Shown here piece by piece: positions 24,720 through 33,070 of a stretch of 34,455 nt of DNA. The first letter of the stretch is position 1, and every line of letters starts with the position of its first letter. A program made the translations under genes and the position numbers. A model generated the notes under the pieces. The model saw only the letters and a program-made list of their open reading frames with translations, was not told the origin of the DNA and ran no database searches. The stretch covers positions 1-34,455 of the forward strand of contig JAJYJD010000003.1 in the NCBI GenBank assembly GCA_021789755.1, read 5' to 3'. This DNA comes from Bacteroidota bacterium. Its GTDB lineage: Bacteria > Bacteroidota > Ignavibacteria > Kryptoniales > JAKASW01.

Positions 24720-26921
24720 TCATCTCCCTGTATGATCAGACATGTCAATCAACCTGTAGCTGCGAGGCATGACTTGTATTTTGAGTGCTGCGTTATTCTT
24801 CGACTTTGCTATTTCTTTTCCGGCAACAAGATCCTTCCAATTCTGAGTCTCACCTTTATAATAAGGCGTCAACGGCATAAGAGTGATTTCGAGCTTTGAA
24901 TTGTTGTGATTCACCACCGCTGTCACAAAACCCGATCTGGTTTTAGAAACCGCCACGTCGCAATTCTGATTTGTTCCCACGATATCAACATAGCGCTGTA
25001 CCCCGATGTAGTTAAAGACATCGCGCACCAGATATGGGAATTTGCGGGCGGCAGTCTGCGCATCGGTCAGAACAGAGACAACCTTCCCCTTACCATAAGT
25101 GTTCAAGGTTATTGCAGGAGACTCGTCTTCAAACGTCGCAATGACATTTGCGCCCTCAGTTCTCCACACTGGAAGCGTCACTCTCCCAAGCTCCCATTTC
25201 TTGCCAGTAACAGTTCTCTCTCGAAAATCAAATCGGTCGATAATGGCGATATGTGTCCGACTTTTCCCGGTTTTTTCAATCCCAAAGAGAATAGTGCGGT
25301 TGTAAGTCGTGCCCATAGGTATTCTGGGACCGAATGCGACAACTGTCCCTCCTCTCTCAAGAAAATGCTTCATCAACTCGCTGTCGGTTTCATTTAGACC
25401 CGATAGACTCGGGAACACCAACACTTCTTTTGCTTTTAACATCTGCGTCAAGGCACGTGAATTCGCGCGGACCGGGTAGTACGGTGGGTAAGATTCTTCA
25501 TGAAATGGCGCCCATGGAAGAATGTCCACCGGGATTCCCATTGTCCTAAATGCATCAAGGGCACTGTAATAATCGCGTTCCCATCTATATTCCTGGAAGT
25601 CTGTCCAGGGAATATAGACTGCCAGTTGGTTCCGGTGTGCGGAAGCATTACCGATCAAATCAAATGCCTTCATCCCGTCAAAAACTGCGTCGCGGCTCCG
25701 ATCAAACTCCTGTCGGTACTGGGGATATCGCCTGAGGGTATTGTAAATAACCCCGCTGTAATTGAACATTATAATGCCATCGTTATGCGGAACCGTCGCG
25801 GCGCTCATGAATTGCTGATAGATGTTGTTGTAACTTGCGATGTACAAATGCTTCAGGGCGTTCTCCAGGTAACCGAAAAGTTCAACATGAGTCAAGACGA
25901 TTTTGCTTTGAAGTTCAGATGCACCCGACGCAATTGAGCCGAAGTCTTTGACCCTCCTGAAAGGAAATTTGATGCGGTTATCAGGTCTGTAACTAGCCAT
26001 TACCATTCCCTGGTATATTATTATGTTGAGACTCCTGATAGCGCTGAGGTAACCGGCAAGCAATGGATTATCCGTATACGGAGCACAAGCAGTGAGCAAT
26101 CCGGGATTTACTTCCTTGACATAGTCGCAGAACTCTCTCACGTATGTTGCATAGTATATTCCACTCCCTTCCTGATACGAGTAGAACCCAACAAGAGAAG
26201 GATGGCTTCCATACAGGCTGTAGAGTTCTTTGATGATCTCGTGCGTGCTCTTCATTCGTTGAGGAGGCGGGATCACTCTGGTCATGTCCCAGCTGACCGA
26301 TAGCACGACCGAAATGCCGTTTTCATCTGCGCATTTCAATAGACTGCTTAGGTAACTCTGGTCGATTGGAGAGGAACTATCCATGTTGCAGATTTTCGAT
26401 CTGTAGTAAACCCTGCGGGGGGTGATTATCGTATGAGCTATAAGAAAGTTCGCCCCGAAGTTTTTTAACTCGCCGATGTATTTGTCCATATCGGATTTGA
26501 GACCCTTCGGATCGAAGACTCCGATCATACAGAAATCCCCGATGATCTTCTTGAACAGGAACACTGCTTTTCCTATAGCCGCCGGTCTGGCCCTATCGCC
26601 TACCCAGGCCTGAATTGCATAAAGTCCTTGTGGACCATTTCTTCTGATAATGAAGTGCGAATCATAAACGGAAGTTTTCACTTTTTTCAGGCAGAGTGGA
26701 ATTGCACCTTCGTCGGGGATAAGGATCACAGCGTTGAGCGGGTTCTCATCCGCAGATTCAACCACGATGTTCACAGTGTCTCCGATAGTCACTTCGGATG
26801 GGGTGACCGAGATCTTGATAACTTCGCCCGATGCTTTCATCGCCGGAAGAGCAGCGATTAGAATTGCAGAAATAGCGATGAGCCTGAAAAGGAAGCGGGT
26901 TGGCGTACTTTCAGATATCAT
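24720..26921 (-). CDS. Secreted DUF4434-like TIM-barrel / trimerisation-fold protein
   Basis: About 733 aa. ATG 26921 overlaps the stop of the epimerase gene as ATGA, a sign of translational coupling, and gives a signal peptide (RLIAISAILIAALPAMKA). A small beta domain comes first (IKISVTPSEVTIGDTVNIVV). A TIM barrel follows with GVFDPKGLKSDMDKYIGELK and FGANFLIAHTIITPRRVYY, as in DUF4434 proteins. It continues with GISVVLSVSWDMT, HPSLVGFYSYQEGSGI, NIIIYQGM and GIIMFNYSGVIY. The EGSG element could hold a catalytic Glu. Next is a Rossmann-like domain resembling the GH42 trimerisation/GATase fold (NQLAVYIPWTD, KEVLVFPSLSGLNETDSELM, GGTVVAFGPR), then a beta-sandwich tail. A glycoside hydrolase role is inferred. 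The second large protein of the operon has the same layout. Confidence 0.72.
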   Translation of the reverse strand: MISESTPTRFLFRLIAISAILIAALPAMKASGEVIKISVTPSEVTIGDTVNIVVESADENPLNAVILIPDEGAIPLCLKKVKTSVYDSHFIIRRNGPQGLYAIQAWVGDRARPAAIGKAVFLFKKIIGDFCMIGVFDPKGLKSDMDKYIGELKNFGANFLIAHTIITPRRVYYRSKICNMDSSSPIDQSYLSSLLKCADENGISVVLSVSWDMTRVIPPPQRMKSTHEIIKELYSLYGSHPSLVGFYSYQEGSGIYYATYVREFCDYVKEVNPGLLTACAPYTDNPLLAGYLSAIRSLNIIIYQGMVMASYRPDNRIKFPFRRVKDFGSIASGASELQSKIVLTHVELFGYLENALKHLYIASYNNIYQQFMSAATVPHNDGIIMFNYSGVIYNTLRRYPQYRQEFDRSRDAVFDGMKAFDLIGNASAHRNQLAVYIPWTDFQEYRWERDYYSALDAFRTMGIPVDILPWAPFHEESYPPYYPVRANSRALTQMLKAKEVLVFPSLSGLNETDSELMKHFLERGGTVVAFGPRIPMGTTYNRTILFGIEKTGKSRTHIAIIDRFDFRERTVTGKKWELGRVTLPVWRTEGANVIATFEDESPAITLNTYGKGKVVSVLTDAQTAARKFPYLVRDVFNYIGVQRYVDIVGTNQNCDVAVSKTRSGFVTAVVNHNNSKLEITLMPLTPYYKGETQNWKDLVAGKEIAKSKNNAALKIQVMPRSYRLIDMSDHTGR

Positions 26922-28297
26922 TTCTGATTCACTGCTTCCGCTGCTCCTGGCCACGCTGGTCGCCCGCCATTGTTTTCCAATTTCTCTAATGCCAGGTATG
27001 TCAGCATGAGGTGGCGGGGCAAATGATAGTTCTCTATGCGATCGTAATGTGGCGTGAAAGTGACCTTCCTATCCGCTGCAGTGATCCATAAATGGTATCC
27101 GAATGGCTTGAGCCAATATTTGGCAACCATATACTCATACGTTTTCGCAAACCATTCTTTTGCCCACTCGTCCCCGGACTGCTCAATGAGAACCATCATG
27201 CCGTTCAATGCCTCCTCCTGCGCCCAGAGGACCTTTGGAGTCCTTTTGATTTCCCACAGGTCCAGATCCACGTTATTCAAGCTCCTGAGAACTCCCGAGT
27301 AAACCTGGTCCCATGCAACTTCCACATGGCGTTTGAATCTCTCCGCCGCGGTCCGGAACAATTTCAAATCCTTGGATCCGACCGCCTCTTCCATAATCGG
27401 TCGAAAGGTCTCGATAGAATGGCCTGTGTAGACAAACTCGGACAGATAATTGTCGGGACGCGAATAGTCGTGGTTGAGAAGCTCATTGTTTAGTCTGAAC
27501 TCGGGGTTGAAGTGTTTGCTTAGGACGGCATCAATGCACTTCGATCTTATCTCCTCCAGGTCTGGATCACTCCGGTGCTCAAGCATCCCATTGATAGTGG
27601 TGAGCATTACCATTGCAACACCCTGGATTCTGGCTCCTGGAAACGGGATCACTTTGGGGCCGGAATAGTCCGCCACAATTCGTGGATAATAGTCGGGGCG
27701 ATTATAGATCTTCCAGCATTTTAGGATGATCTCTTTCGCGGTGTTCCAGTATTTTTGTTCGCCTGTAGCGAAAGAATACTCGCTCAAACCCTCCGCAACG
27801 AAAACACTTCCATAAATTCTCTTTGAAGGTGGCGTAAGTGGTTTGCCTTCGCGAGTGATAACGGAAGGCCAGAGACTGTCCCCGGTGGGCTCGGTCTTCA
27901 TTATCAGCTTCAACGAGTTGGTCGCGACATCGAGGTATTTCTCGTCGTTTCCGAAATGCCTGTAGAGGAACGAGTAGACCCAGATGCCCCTTCCTTCGAA
28001 CCAGGTGCGCTTCTTTGTGTTGAGCCTCGTTCCGTCCCTGTCGTCGTTACACATGAAACCGCCGTACTTATGGTCGATCACGTACTTATCCATGAAGGGA
28101 AGAAAGTCTTCAAAAAGGTAGTAGTGATAATCATCACGGAGTTTCTTTAGAGACAGATCGCCGATTTTTAGCTTTGTGGTTCCGGAATCCATTCTCCGCC
28201 GGTCTACGGTGACTCTCTTCAACAAACTTTCGCTGCCAGAGTATTTGGCGGCCAGAATACTTCCGATTGAAGCAGCAACAAACTTGCGCCTGTCCAT
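26918..28297 (-). CDS. AGE-family sugar epimerase/isomerase, probably exported
   Basis: A 459-aa alpha6/alpha6-barrel protein of the N-acylglucosamine 2-epimerase (AGE) group, which includes cellobiose 2-epimerase and mannose isomerases. Visible family elements are GGFMCNDDRDG, RTWFEGRGIWVYSFLYRHFG, SVFVAEGLSEYSFATGEQKY, FVYTGHSIETFRPI (the GHxxE active-site segment), LWAQEEALNGMMVL and FGYHLWITAADR. The C-terminal HYDRIENYHLPRHLM matches the catalytic-His helix. The N-terminus MDRRKFVAASIGSILAAKYS resembles a weak Tat-type leader (RRKF), so it may act in the periplasm. GGAG precedes the ATG. The stop overlaps the next gene's start by four bases. Epimerisation of released sugars is the likely role; the exact substrate is unknown. 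Confidence 0.82.
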   Translation of the reverse strand: MDRRKFVAASIGSILAAKYSGSESLLKRVTVDRRRMDSGTTKLKIGDLSLKKLRDDYHYYLFEDFLPFMDKYVIDHKYGGFMCNDDRDGTRLNTKKRTWFEGRGIWVYSFLYRHFGNDEKYLDVATNSLKLIMKTEPTGDSLWPSVITREGKPLTPPSKRIYGSVFVAEGLSEYSFATGEQKYWNTAKEIILKCWKIYNRPDYYPRIVADYSGPKVIPFPGARIQGVAMVMLTTINGMLEHRSDPDLEEIRSKCIDAVLSKHFNPEFRLNNELLNHDYSRPDNYLSEFVYTGHSIETFRPIMEEAVGSKDLKLFRTAAERFKRHVEVAWDQVYSGVLRSLNNVDLDLWEIKRTPKVLWAQEEALNGMMVLIEQSGDEWAKEWFAKTYEYMVAKYWLKPFGYHLWITAADRKVTFTPHYDRIENYHLPRHLMLTYLALEKLENNGGRPAWPGAAEAVNQK

Positions 28298-28332
28298 CTT
28301 TTATCGCTCCATTTCAAAAGCGTGTGTTGAGA

Positions 28333-28363
28333 GGAACACCGCACGGCTTGCTGCCGGTGTTCC
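28333..28363. repeat. Intergenic hairpin GGAACACCG-N13-CGGTGTTCC
   Basis: Perfect nine-base arms around 13 bases, in the 101-bp gap between the 958-aa protein gene and the epimerase gene. There is no T-run after it in the minus-strand transcript, so it is not an intrinsic terminator. It may be an mRNA processing or stabilising element that lets the two halves of the operon be expressed at different levels, or a protein-binding site. Confidence 0.55.
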
Positions 28364-28398
28364 AACCCGGCATAACCTAAGACGATTAGAGTGCAGCT

Positions 28399-31263
28399 TT
28401 ACTTTGTGCTTCGCAGCGAGTCCGTCGGCGAAAAGGCGCGAGAGGGCACCTCTCTGACATCAATCTTCGCTAAAGAGATTTGCGGAATACAGAATTCCGC
28501 AAGCGCATCTACATTACCTGTGCCGTCAGCGTTGACAAATTCGCCACCGTGCAAGACACAATCGAGCGTGTCGCAGGATTGAGATACCGGTATTTCGGAA
28601 ATCGATTTGAAGTACGATCCGTTCCAGACTTGTATTTTGCCGTGGTAGTCTGATTTGTAAACCATTCTTATTTCATAATTAGCATGAGTGTTCACACCGT
28701 TTATCCAGAAGCGGGGTCCGCCTGCGAGAGTTGAATATTTTCCTGTTCGAAATGTTATCCCGTTATCCGACTGCGGAGCGGACCACTGACCATTGTAGTA
28801 GAATGAAACACCCGGATCGTGGTCGTACTGATTATTATCGATATAGGCAATTCCGCTATATCGAAGTTTGCCTGTTTCTCCGGCAGCCACCCCAATCCAT
28901 TGATATCCGATTTTTCCTCTAGAAGGCATCGGGGTCGGAGCGACTTGGCCTTGCATGATGATCCTTGGCTTCCCGTTGACGGGAATGAACATTTCGCGTT
29001 GCGTCAGGCCTAAAGTCGTGAAGTGAATAAAGTAAGTATCGTGTTCGACGTTTTTCGGCACAGTCAGATAAAACCAGAACGTGTGCTTTTCGCCCGGTAA
29101 CAGTTTATAAGGTTCTCGCACGGAGGTTGTCATGTGACTCCATTGCTCAGGCAACGTCATAGTCAGAGTGTCGCTAATTGTGGCATCCAAAGCATTGAAC
29201 AATGTGACTGAAACTCTTTGTCTGCTACCAACTAGTACATTTCGCGATGATTCGTCGGGGTGAAGAAGCGGAAAAGTGTTGTTGGACATTACCAAGGCAC
29301 CGTAATTCTTGATCCGTGGCAGACGAAGAATGATGTTACCACCTCTAACTACGGGCTTTATGGCACAGAGTCTGTTGTTGTCAAAATAGACTGCAAACCT
29401 CCTCTTCATACTCGAGGGAAGTTCCAACTCCACGTGTCGCGCACTACTGCCCTTCTTGCTTCCAAGGATTAAGAACAAAGAGTGCGAATATCGTCCTTTC
29501 GTCTGATACTGTTCGAATGTATAGCTGTGCGGTAAATTCCGGATCTTCACAAGCATGTCCATGTGTTCTCTAGCAAGAAGAGGTAAGATCTCTGCAAGGA
29601 ATTGAAGATCACCGGGAATGATGTAGAGAATTCCCTTTCCCAAGTGGCGCAGCAATACGGCTGGTTTTCCATCCGACCATCTCGCCAGTACTAAATCTCT
29701 CGGTTCAGCATTCAATTCGAACCCGTTGGCTAATATCTCCTTCTCTCTTGTAAAGGCTGACATCCGAGACAAAAAATGTAATGTATCCTCGACGTAGTGA
29801 GTGTAATCGCATCGCAACAATTTCTGATAATCAGGCGGGATTTGATCTTCCTCGTTTCCAACAGTGTACTTTGACAGCTTGAAATCGAAATCATCATTCG
29901 GATTAGGAATGATGTTCGTCTTCGGGTCAAGCACAGAAATCAGCGTACCACCATCTTTAAGGAACCTGGTAATCGAAGATATTTGTTTTTCTGACAGTCC
30001 GACCGGCGAAGGTACTATCCAGATCCTACTGTGGACGTTTCCAAGATTAGCCGCAAATGCTTGTGGAACGTGGGCTATTGCGAGAGGTGTCCAAGCCATG
30101 TTGACAAAAGCTGTCCCGCCCAATCCCGTTTCCCTGGGAATGACTGTAGTTACCGCAGCTACCAACTTCGAACCTGCATAATACGGGACATACCTCTGGA
30201 CACTCAGCACACCTTTGCACCATGCAGCCCAACGCCAAAATGCATTTCTGTGTGTCAGAATATCATAGCCATTGAAGAGATCAAAGTAATTGAAAAAGTG
30301 AATTCCACAAGTTGTTGCCGTCAGCAGGACCCCCTGTGACACTCGATAGACTTGATCTTTCGGTATGGCACGCTCTCCGTATCCATTCATGTAATGGGTA
30401 TGGACTATTGTTTTTACGCGGTCCGACAGACCCTGAACGAAATCGGTTAGCCCGCGAAAACCCTGCATTTCCCGATAATTGGACAAAAAGTAGCTGAACT
30501 CGGAAAAATTCCCGATATAGAACTGTACGTTTTCGATATTTACTCTACCGGAGTGAATATGATTCAGGATCGTTCTGACCACTTCAGCAAACGGTCCGTT
30601 TGGAAAATCCATTACTGTCATATCGGGGTTAATCCTTAATGCAGTCTGGGCTAACTCCGAAAACTCATCGGCATTGAGATTCGGCGATCTGGATTCCACC
30701 GGTGGTACAAAGCCTCTGAATGCTGGATATTTCTTAAACCGTTCTACCATGTCGGTAGTGATGTCGTTTAGATAATCGAAGTATCTCCTATTGGACAATC
30801 CGTCTGGGACCAAAGCTAATCCGAGATATCCAGACATATGATGGGTTTCACATTCATCGAGAAAGTCCTTTACTGGATTGCGTCCGAGCCAAGGCTTCAC
30901 CTGAGGTTTTAGTTTCGGGTTGTCGTTCGGGTAGACCGATCCATTGTTCCTGTATACGTATGCGTAGGTGAGCATATTGATGCCGACTTGTTCTAATCTC
31001 GTAAACAGTCTGTCCCTCATCGCACTGGTTGAAATATCCCAAGCCGGGCGAGAACGGGGCCCATCCTTGGGTGCAGATCCCCAGTAAAACGACCCGATAT
31101 AATAAGGTGGAACGGGTAACGGTGAATTAACAAGCATCTTGTCAATATGATTATCACCGGATGAAGGAGGAGTTGATGACGCCGCCGGTGAAGATTGGCG
31201 AGCAGAACATTTGGGAGCAGCAAAGAGGGATAACCCCACAATTAATGAAGCGAGCGCCTTCAT
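28399..31263 (-). CDS. Large secreted TIM-barrel protein with GATase-like and beta domains
   Basis: About 954 aa. Two starts are possible: TTG at 31275, which would overlap the RraA stop by four bases, and ATG at 31263 (MKALASLIVGLSLFAAPKCS); both give a signal peptide. The barrel part includes PPYYIGSFYWGSAPKDGPR, VGINMLTYAYVYRNNGS, SGYLGLALVPDG, FRGFVPPVESRSPN (candidate catalytic Glu), MTVMDFPNGP, VKTIVHTHYMNG and TCGIHFFNYFDLFNGY. A GATase/trimerisation-like domain follows (SRIWIVPSPVGLSEKQISSI, DGGTLISVLDP, GKGILYIIPGDLQFL), and then Ig-like beta domains (VSVTLFNALDATISDTLTMT). Near the C-terminus is a beta-sandwich resembling a sugar-binding module (GGPRFWINGVNTHANYEIRM). The layout parallels the 733-aa DUF4434-like protein. 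Glycan hydrolysis is inferred from fold and context. Confidence 0.7.
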   Translation of the reverse strand: MKALASLIVGLSLFAAPKCSARQSSPAASSTPPSSGDNHIDKMLVNSPLPVPPYYIGSFYWGSAPKDGPRSRPAWDISTSAMRDRLFTRLEQVGINMLTYAYVYRNNGSVYPNDNPKLKPQVKPWLGRNPVKDFLDECETHHMSGYLGLALVPDGLSNRRYFDYLNDITTDMVERFKKYPAFRGFVPPVESRSPNLNADEFSELAQTALRINPDMTVMDFPNGPFAEVVRTILNHIHSGRVNIENVQFYIGNFSEFSYFLSNYREMQGFRGLTDFVQGLSDRVKTIVHTHYMNGYGERAIPKDQVYRVSQGVLLTATTCGIHFFNYFDLFNGYDILTHRNAFWRWAAWCKGVLSVQRYVPYYAGSKLVAAVTTVIPRETGLGGTAFVNMAWTPLAIAHVPQAFAANLGNVHSRIWIVPSPVGLSEKQISSITRFLKDGGTLISVLDPKTNIIPNPNDDFDFKLSKYTVGNEEDQIPPDYQKLLRCDYTHYVEDTLHFLSRMSAFTREKEILANGFELNAEPRDLVLARWSDGKPAVLLRHLGKGILYIIPGDLQFLAEILPLLAREHMDMLVKIRNLPHSYTFEQYQTKGRYSHSLFLILGSKKGSSARHVELELPSSMKRRFAVYFDNNRLCAIKPVVRGGNIILRLPRIKNYGALVMSNNTFPLLHPDESSRNVLVGSRQRVSVTLFNALDATISDTLTMTLPEQWSHMTTSVREPYKLLPGEKHTFWFYLTVPKNVEHDTYFIHFTTLGLTQREMFIPVNGKPRIIMQGQVAPTPMPSRGKIGYQWIGVAAGETGKLRYSGIAYIDNNQYDHDPGVSFYYNGQWSAPQSDNGITFRTGKYSTLAGGPRFWINGVNTHANYEIRMVYKSDYHGKIQVWNGSYFKSISEIPVSQSCDTLDCVLHGGEFVNADGTGNVDALAEFCIPQISLAKIDVREVPSRAFSPTDSLRSTK

Positions 31264-31271
31264 CTTAAATT

Positions 31272-31940
31272 TCAAAGGACCTCGTATTTTCTCCAGACTT
31301 CAGCCATGGTTCGACCCGCTGCCAATTCCTTTCTTACAATATTCTCAGTATTGATTCTCTCGACCACTTTTTCCACCACGTCTTTCTCAAGCTCCCTGGG
31401 AATGACCACTGTTCCGTCGAGATCCGCAAAGATCAGATCACCCGGAGAAATACGAACGCCACCGATAATGATTGGAATATTGTAATTGGTGACTCTTGCT
31501 CTCCCGGTGGTGTCTATCGGTGAAGGTCCCCACGCGAAAGTAGGAAACTTCATTCCTATTAATTTCCTGACATCCCGACTATAACCGTTGACGATCGCGC
31601 CACGACATTTCCGAGCAAGGAGAGCGGTAGCTGTCAGTTCACCCATGATCCCGACATCAAGATTGTCGCTTCCAGTCGTTACTAAGAGTGAGCCCGATCC
31701 GAGGGAATCTATACATTTGATGACGGTATCATAAGGTTCTTTCTCATTATCATCCTTCTCATTCAGCAAAGTCACAGCTCTTCCGGCGGCAACAAATGTG
31801 TTGTCGAGCGGACGAATCCCGGAATGAGGTGAAACGACCCGAAAGCGTTGCCCTATTTCGTCAAGGATATCGGAAAACACACCCGCATAGGCGTTCGCTT
31901 CGAGATAAGAAAAGAGTTCAGAGTCAGATTCAAAGTCCAT
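31272..31940 (-). CDS. RraA-family protein (HMG/CHA-type aldolase or sugar-acid enzyme)
   Basis: A 222-aa cytosolic protein of the RraA/LigK fold, a family holding the RNase E inhibitor RraA and metal-dependent 4-hydroxy-4-methyl-2-oxoglutarate-type aldolases. Family motifs are FSDILDEIGQR, GELTATALLARKCRGAIVNG with SRDVRKL directly after, FPTFAWGPSPIDTTGRARVT, GGVRISPGDLIFADLDGTVV and IP. The conserved Arg-Asp pair of the aldolases is present (YSRDV). An AAGGTGA ribosome binding site precedes the ATG. As first gene of a glycan operon it is more likely to cleave or process a sugar acid than regulate RNase E. This is inference. It is transcribed from a promoter about 300 bp upstream. Confidence 0.85.
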   Translation of the reverse strand: MDFESDSELFSYLEANAYAGVFSDILDEIGQRFRVVSPHSGIRPLDNTFVAAGRAVTLLNEKDDNEKEPYDTVIKCIDSLGSGSLLVTTGSDNLDVGIMGELTATALLARKCRGAIVNGYSRDVRKLIGMKFPTFAWGPSPIDTTGRARVTNYNIPIIIGGVRISPGDLIFADLDGTVVIPRELEKDVVEKVVERINTENIVRKELAAGRTMAEVWRKYEVL

Positions 31941-32217
31941 TAGTCACCTTTCTTATACATATTTTTTTCTCTCGAAGTCATAAGTCATCTTTCGAAGCAG
32001 ATCAAGTATTGCCGCAAAGGAGGGCCTCGTTTCTTCCCTCAAAGGAGCTCCACATTGGTCATTACGCTGACAGTTTAGCGAAAGCCGCCATTTGAGCTCG
32101 ACGGGAAAGCGAGAGGTCAACTGGAGTAGAGCAAGAAATGAAGTCTTGGTGACAAAAGCGGGGACAACTCCAAACGGCTAATAACACAAACACCCTAACA
32201 CAGCTTCGCCAACCGAG

Positions 32218-32254
32218 TCACATCGTTTCACATTGTGAACCGCCATCTCACATT
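32218..32254. promoter_or_regulatory. TGTGA-box cluster at the promoter start site
   Basis: Three related boxes lie in 37 bp: TCACAT (32218-32223), the palindrome TTCACA-T-TGTGAA (32227-32239), and ATCTCACATT (32245-32254). They cover the region from the edge of the -10 box to about +30 of the predicted start, a position typical of repressor operators. The same core recurs in the inverted repeat at 32365-32393. Confidence 0.5.
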
Positions 32255-32255
32255 C

Positions 32256-32284
32256 AAGATACAATACAATCCAGGTGTTGTCAA
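32256..32284 (-). promoter_or_regulatory. Promoter of the glycan-utilisation operon
   Basis: Minus strand: consensus TTGACA (-35, 32284-32279), exactly 17 bases, then TATCTT (-10, 32261-32256). TATCTTG also partly resembles the TAnnTTTG -7 element of Bacteroidota promoters. Transcription would start near 32249 and run leftward into the RraA gene after a leader of about 300 nt. Confidence 0.6.
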
Positions 32285-32364
32285 GAAGCAAAGAAGAAAA
32301 CCACGAATTTTACTCGCGGGCCGCTCGGCTTCTTGAGTAGTCTACGGAGCGCCGTGAAATGCCG

Positions 32365-32393
32365 TCTCACAATCGAACCATCCTGTTGTGAGA
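32365..32393. promoter_or_regulatory. Inverted repeat TCTCACAA-N13-TTGTGAGA upstream of the promoter
   Basis: Perfect eight-base arms separated by 13 bases, about 80-110 bp upstream of the -35 box. TTGTGAG/CTCACAA half-sites resemble LacI/GalR-type operators, and the core matches the boxes at 32218-32254. With the promoter-proximal cluster it could allow a looping repressor or an activator. No regulator gene is visible nearby, so the factor would be encoded elsewhere. Confidence 0.5.
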
Positions 32394-32640
32394 ATTTACA
32401 CAGATGTTTGTATCCACTATATTTGCCAACTTAAAGCGCGATGGAGAAAGAATCTCGCACAGGACCCGCATCTCGACGATACCGCGCGAAGCTAAGCATA
32501 TCTGGTGCGGGTTTCAAAATCACTTTTCAATCGCCGACCCCTTATGGGTAACGCGCCAACGCCGTGCGGCTTTGGACACCACCACCGGTCTGTGGACGAC
32601 AGCCACTTTTGACAGGTCTGACAGATAATTTCGCTTTATG

Positions 32641-33027
32641 TCAGAAATGCGCTTCTCCAAACCTTTGAACCAAATGGATTAGGTTACCTTCCGGATCTTT
32701 AAAGAATGCCAACTTCATCTCTCCGTTTCTCACAATCATCTCTGGGATCAGAAAAGCACCATGGCCCAGCATATATTCATAGTCGCTCTCAAAATCATCC
32801 ACACGAATTGCGAGATGCCGCAATCCGGAATGAAGATTCCCTACAGGTACTGTTTGATCTATCGCTGGATACACTTCTAACATCCCGCCGCCCGGGAAGC
32901 GTAAGAAGTATGTCGAACGTTCCTCTATCCTGTGAACAACCTGACATCTTAGCACAGTAGTGTACCAATCCACCAACCGTTCCGGATTCTGCGCACAAAG
33001 GCCGACATGCTCCAATCCATTAATCAT
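32641..33027 (-). CDS. VOC-superfamily (glyoxalase-fold) protein
   Basis: A 128-aa vicinal-oxygen-chelate protein, the usual length for a single-unit glyoxalase/dioxygenase. The paired beta-alpha-beta-beta-beta modules are seen in LEHVGLCAQNPERLVDWYTT and LRHLAIRVDDFESDYEYM. Metal ligands by family position are His7, Glu51 (MLEVYP) and His71 (LRHLAI). The fourth position, usually Glu in GNxxEL, is His118 (DPEGNLIHL). It could be a lyase, isomerase or epimerase on a small acid or sugar. It follows the Gfo/Idh/MocA gene by 43 bp and ends its operon before the 700-bp gap. The ribosome binding site is weak. Confidence 0.8.
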   Translation of the reverse strand: MINGLEHVGLCAQNPERLVDWYTTVLRCQVVHRIEERSTYFLRFPGGGMLEVYPAIDQTVPVGNLHSGLRHLAIRVDDFESDYEYMLGHGAFLIPEMIVRNGEMKLAFFKDPEGNLIHLVQRFGEAHF

Positions 33028-33070
33028 AATACTAACCCATCATTCCATTGAACGTCTCACGCGATTACTG

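Larger units (their letters stand above)
31941..32640. other. 700-bp gene-free region holding the glycan-operon promoter
   Basis: No credible gene in either strand. The 74-codon plus-strand ORF at 32404-32628 lacks a recognisable family, and its reverse frames are interrupted. The region contains a promoter, several TGTGA-type repeats and a long (about 300 nt) leader before the RraA start, each described separately. No riboswitch family was recognised in the leader. Confidence 0.6.

Noticed and set aside
31272-31940. Naming the RraA-family protein as the RNase E regulator
   Set aside because: The glycan operon context and aldolase-type Arg-Asp motif make an enzymatic role more likely, so no gene symbol is given.
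32404-32628. 74-codon plus-strand ORF in the 700-bp gap
   Set aside because: No family motif, no evident ribosome binding site and no conserved-looking composition; not supported as a gene.
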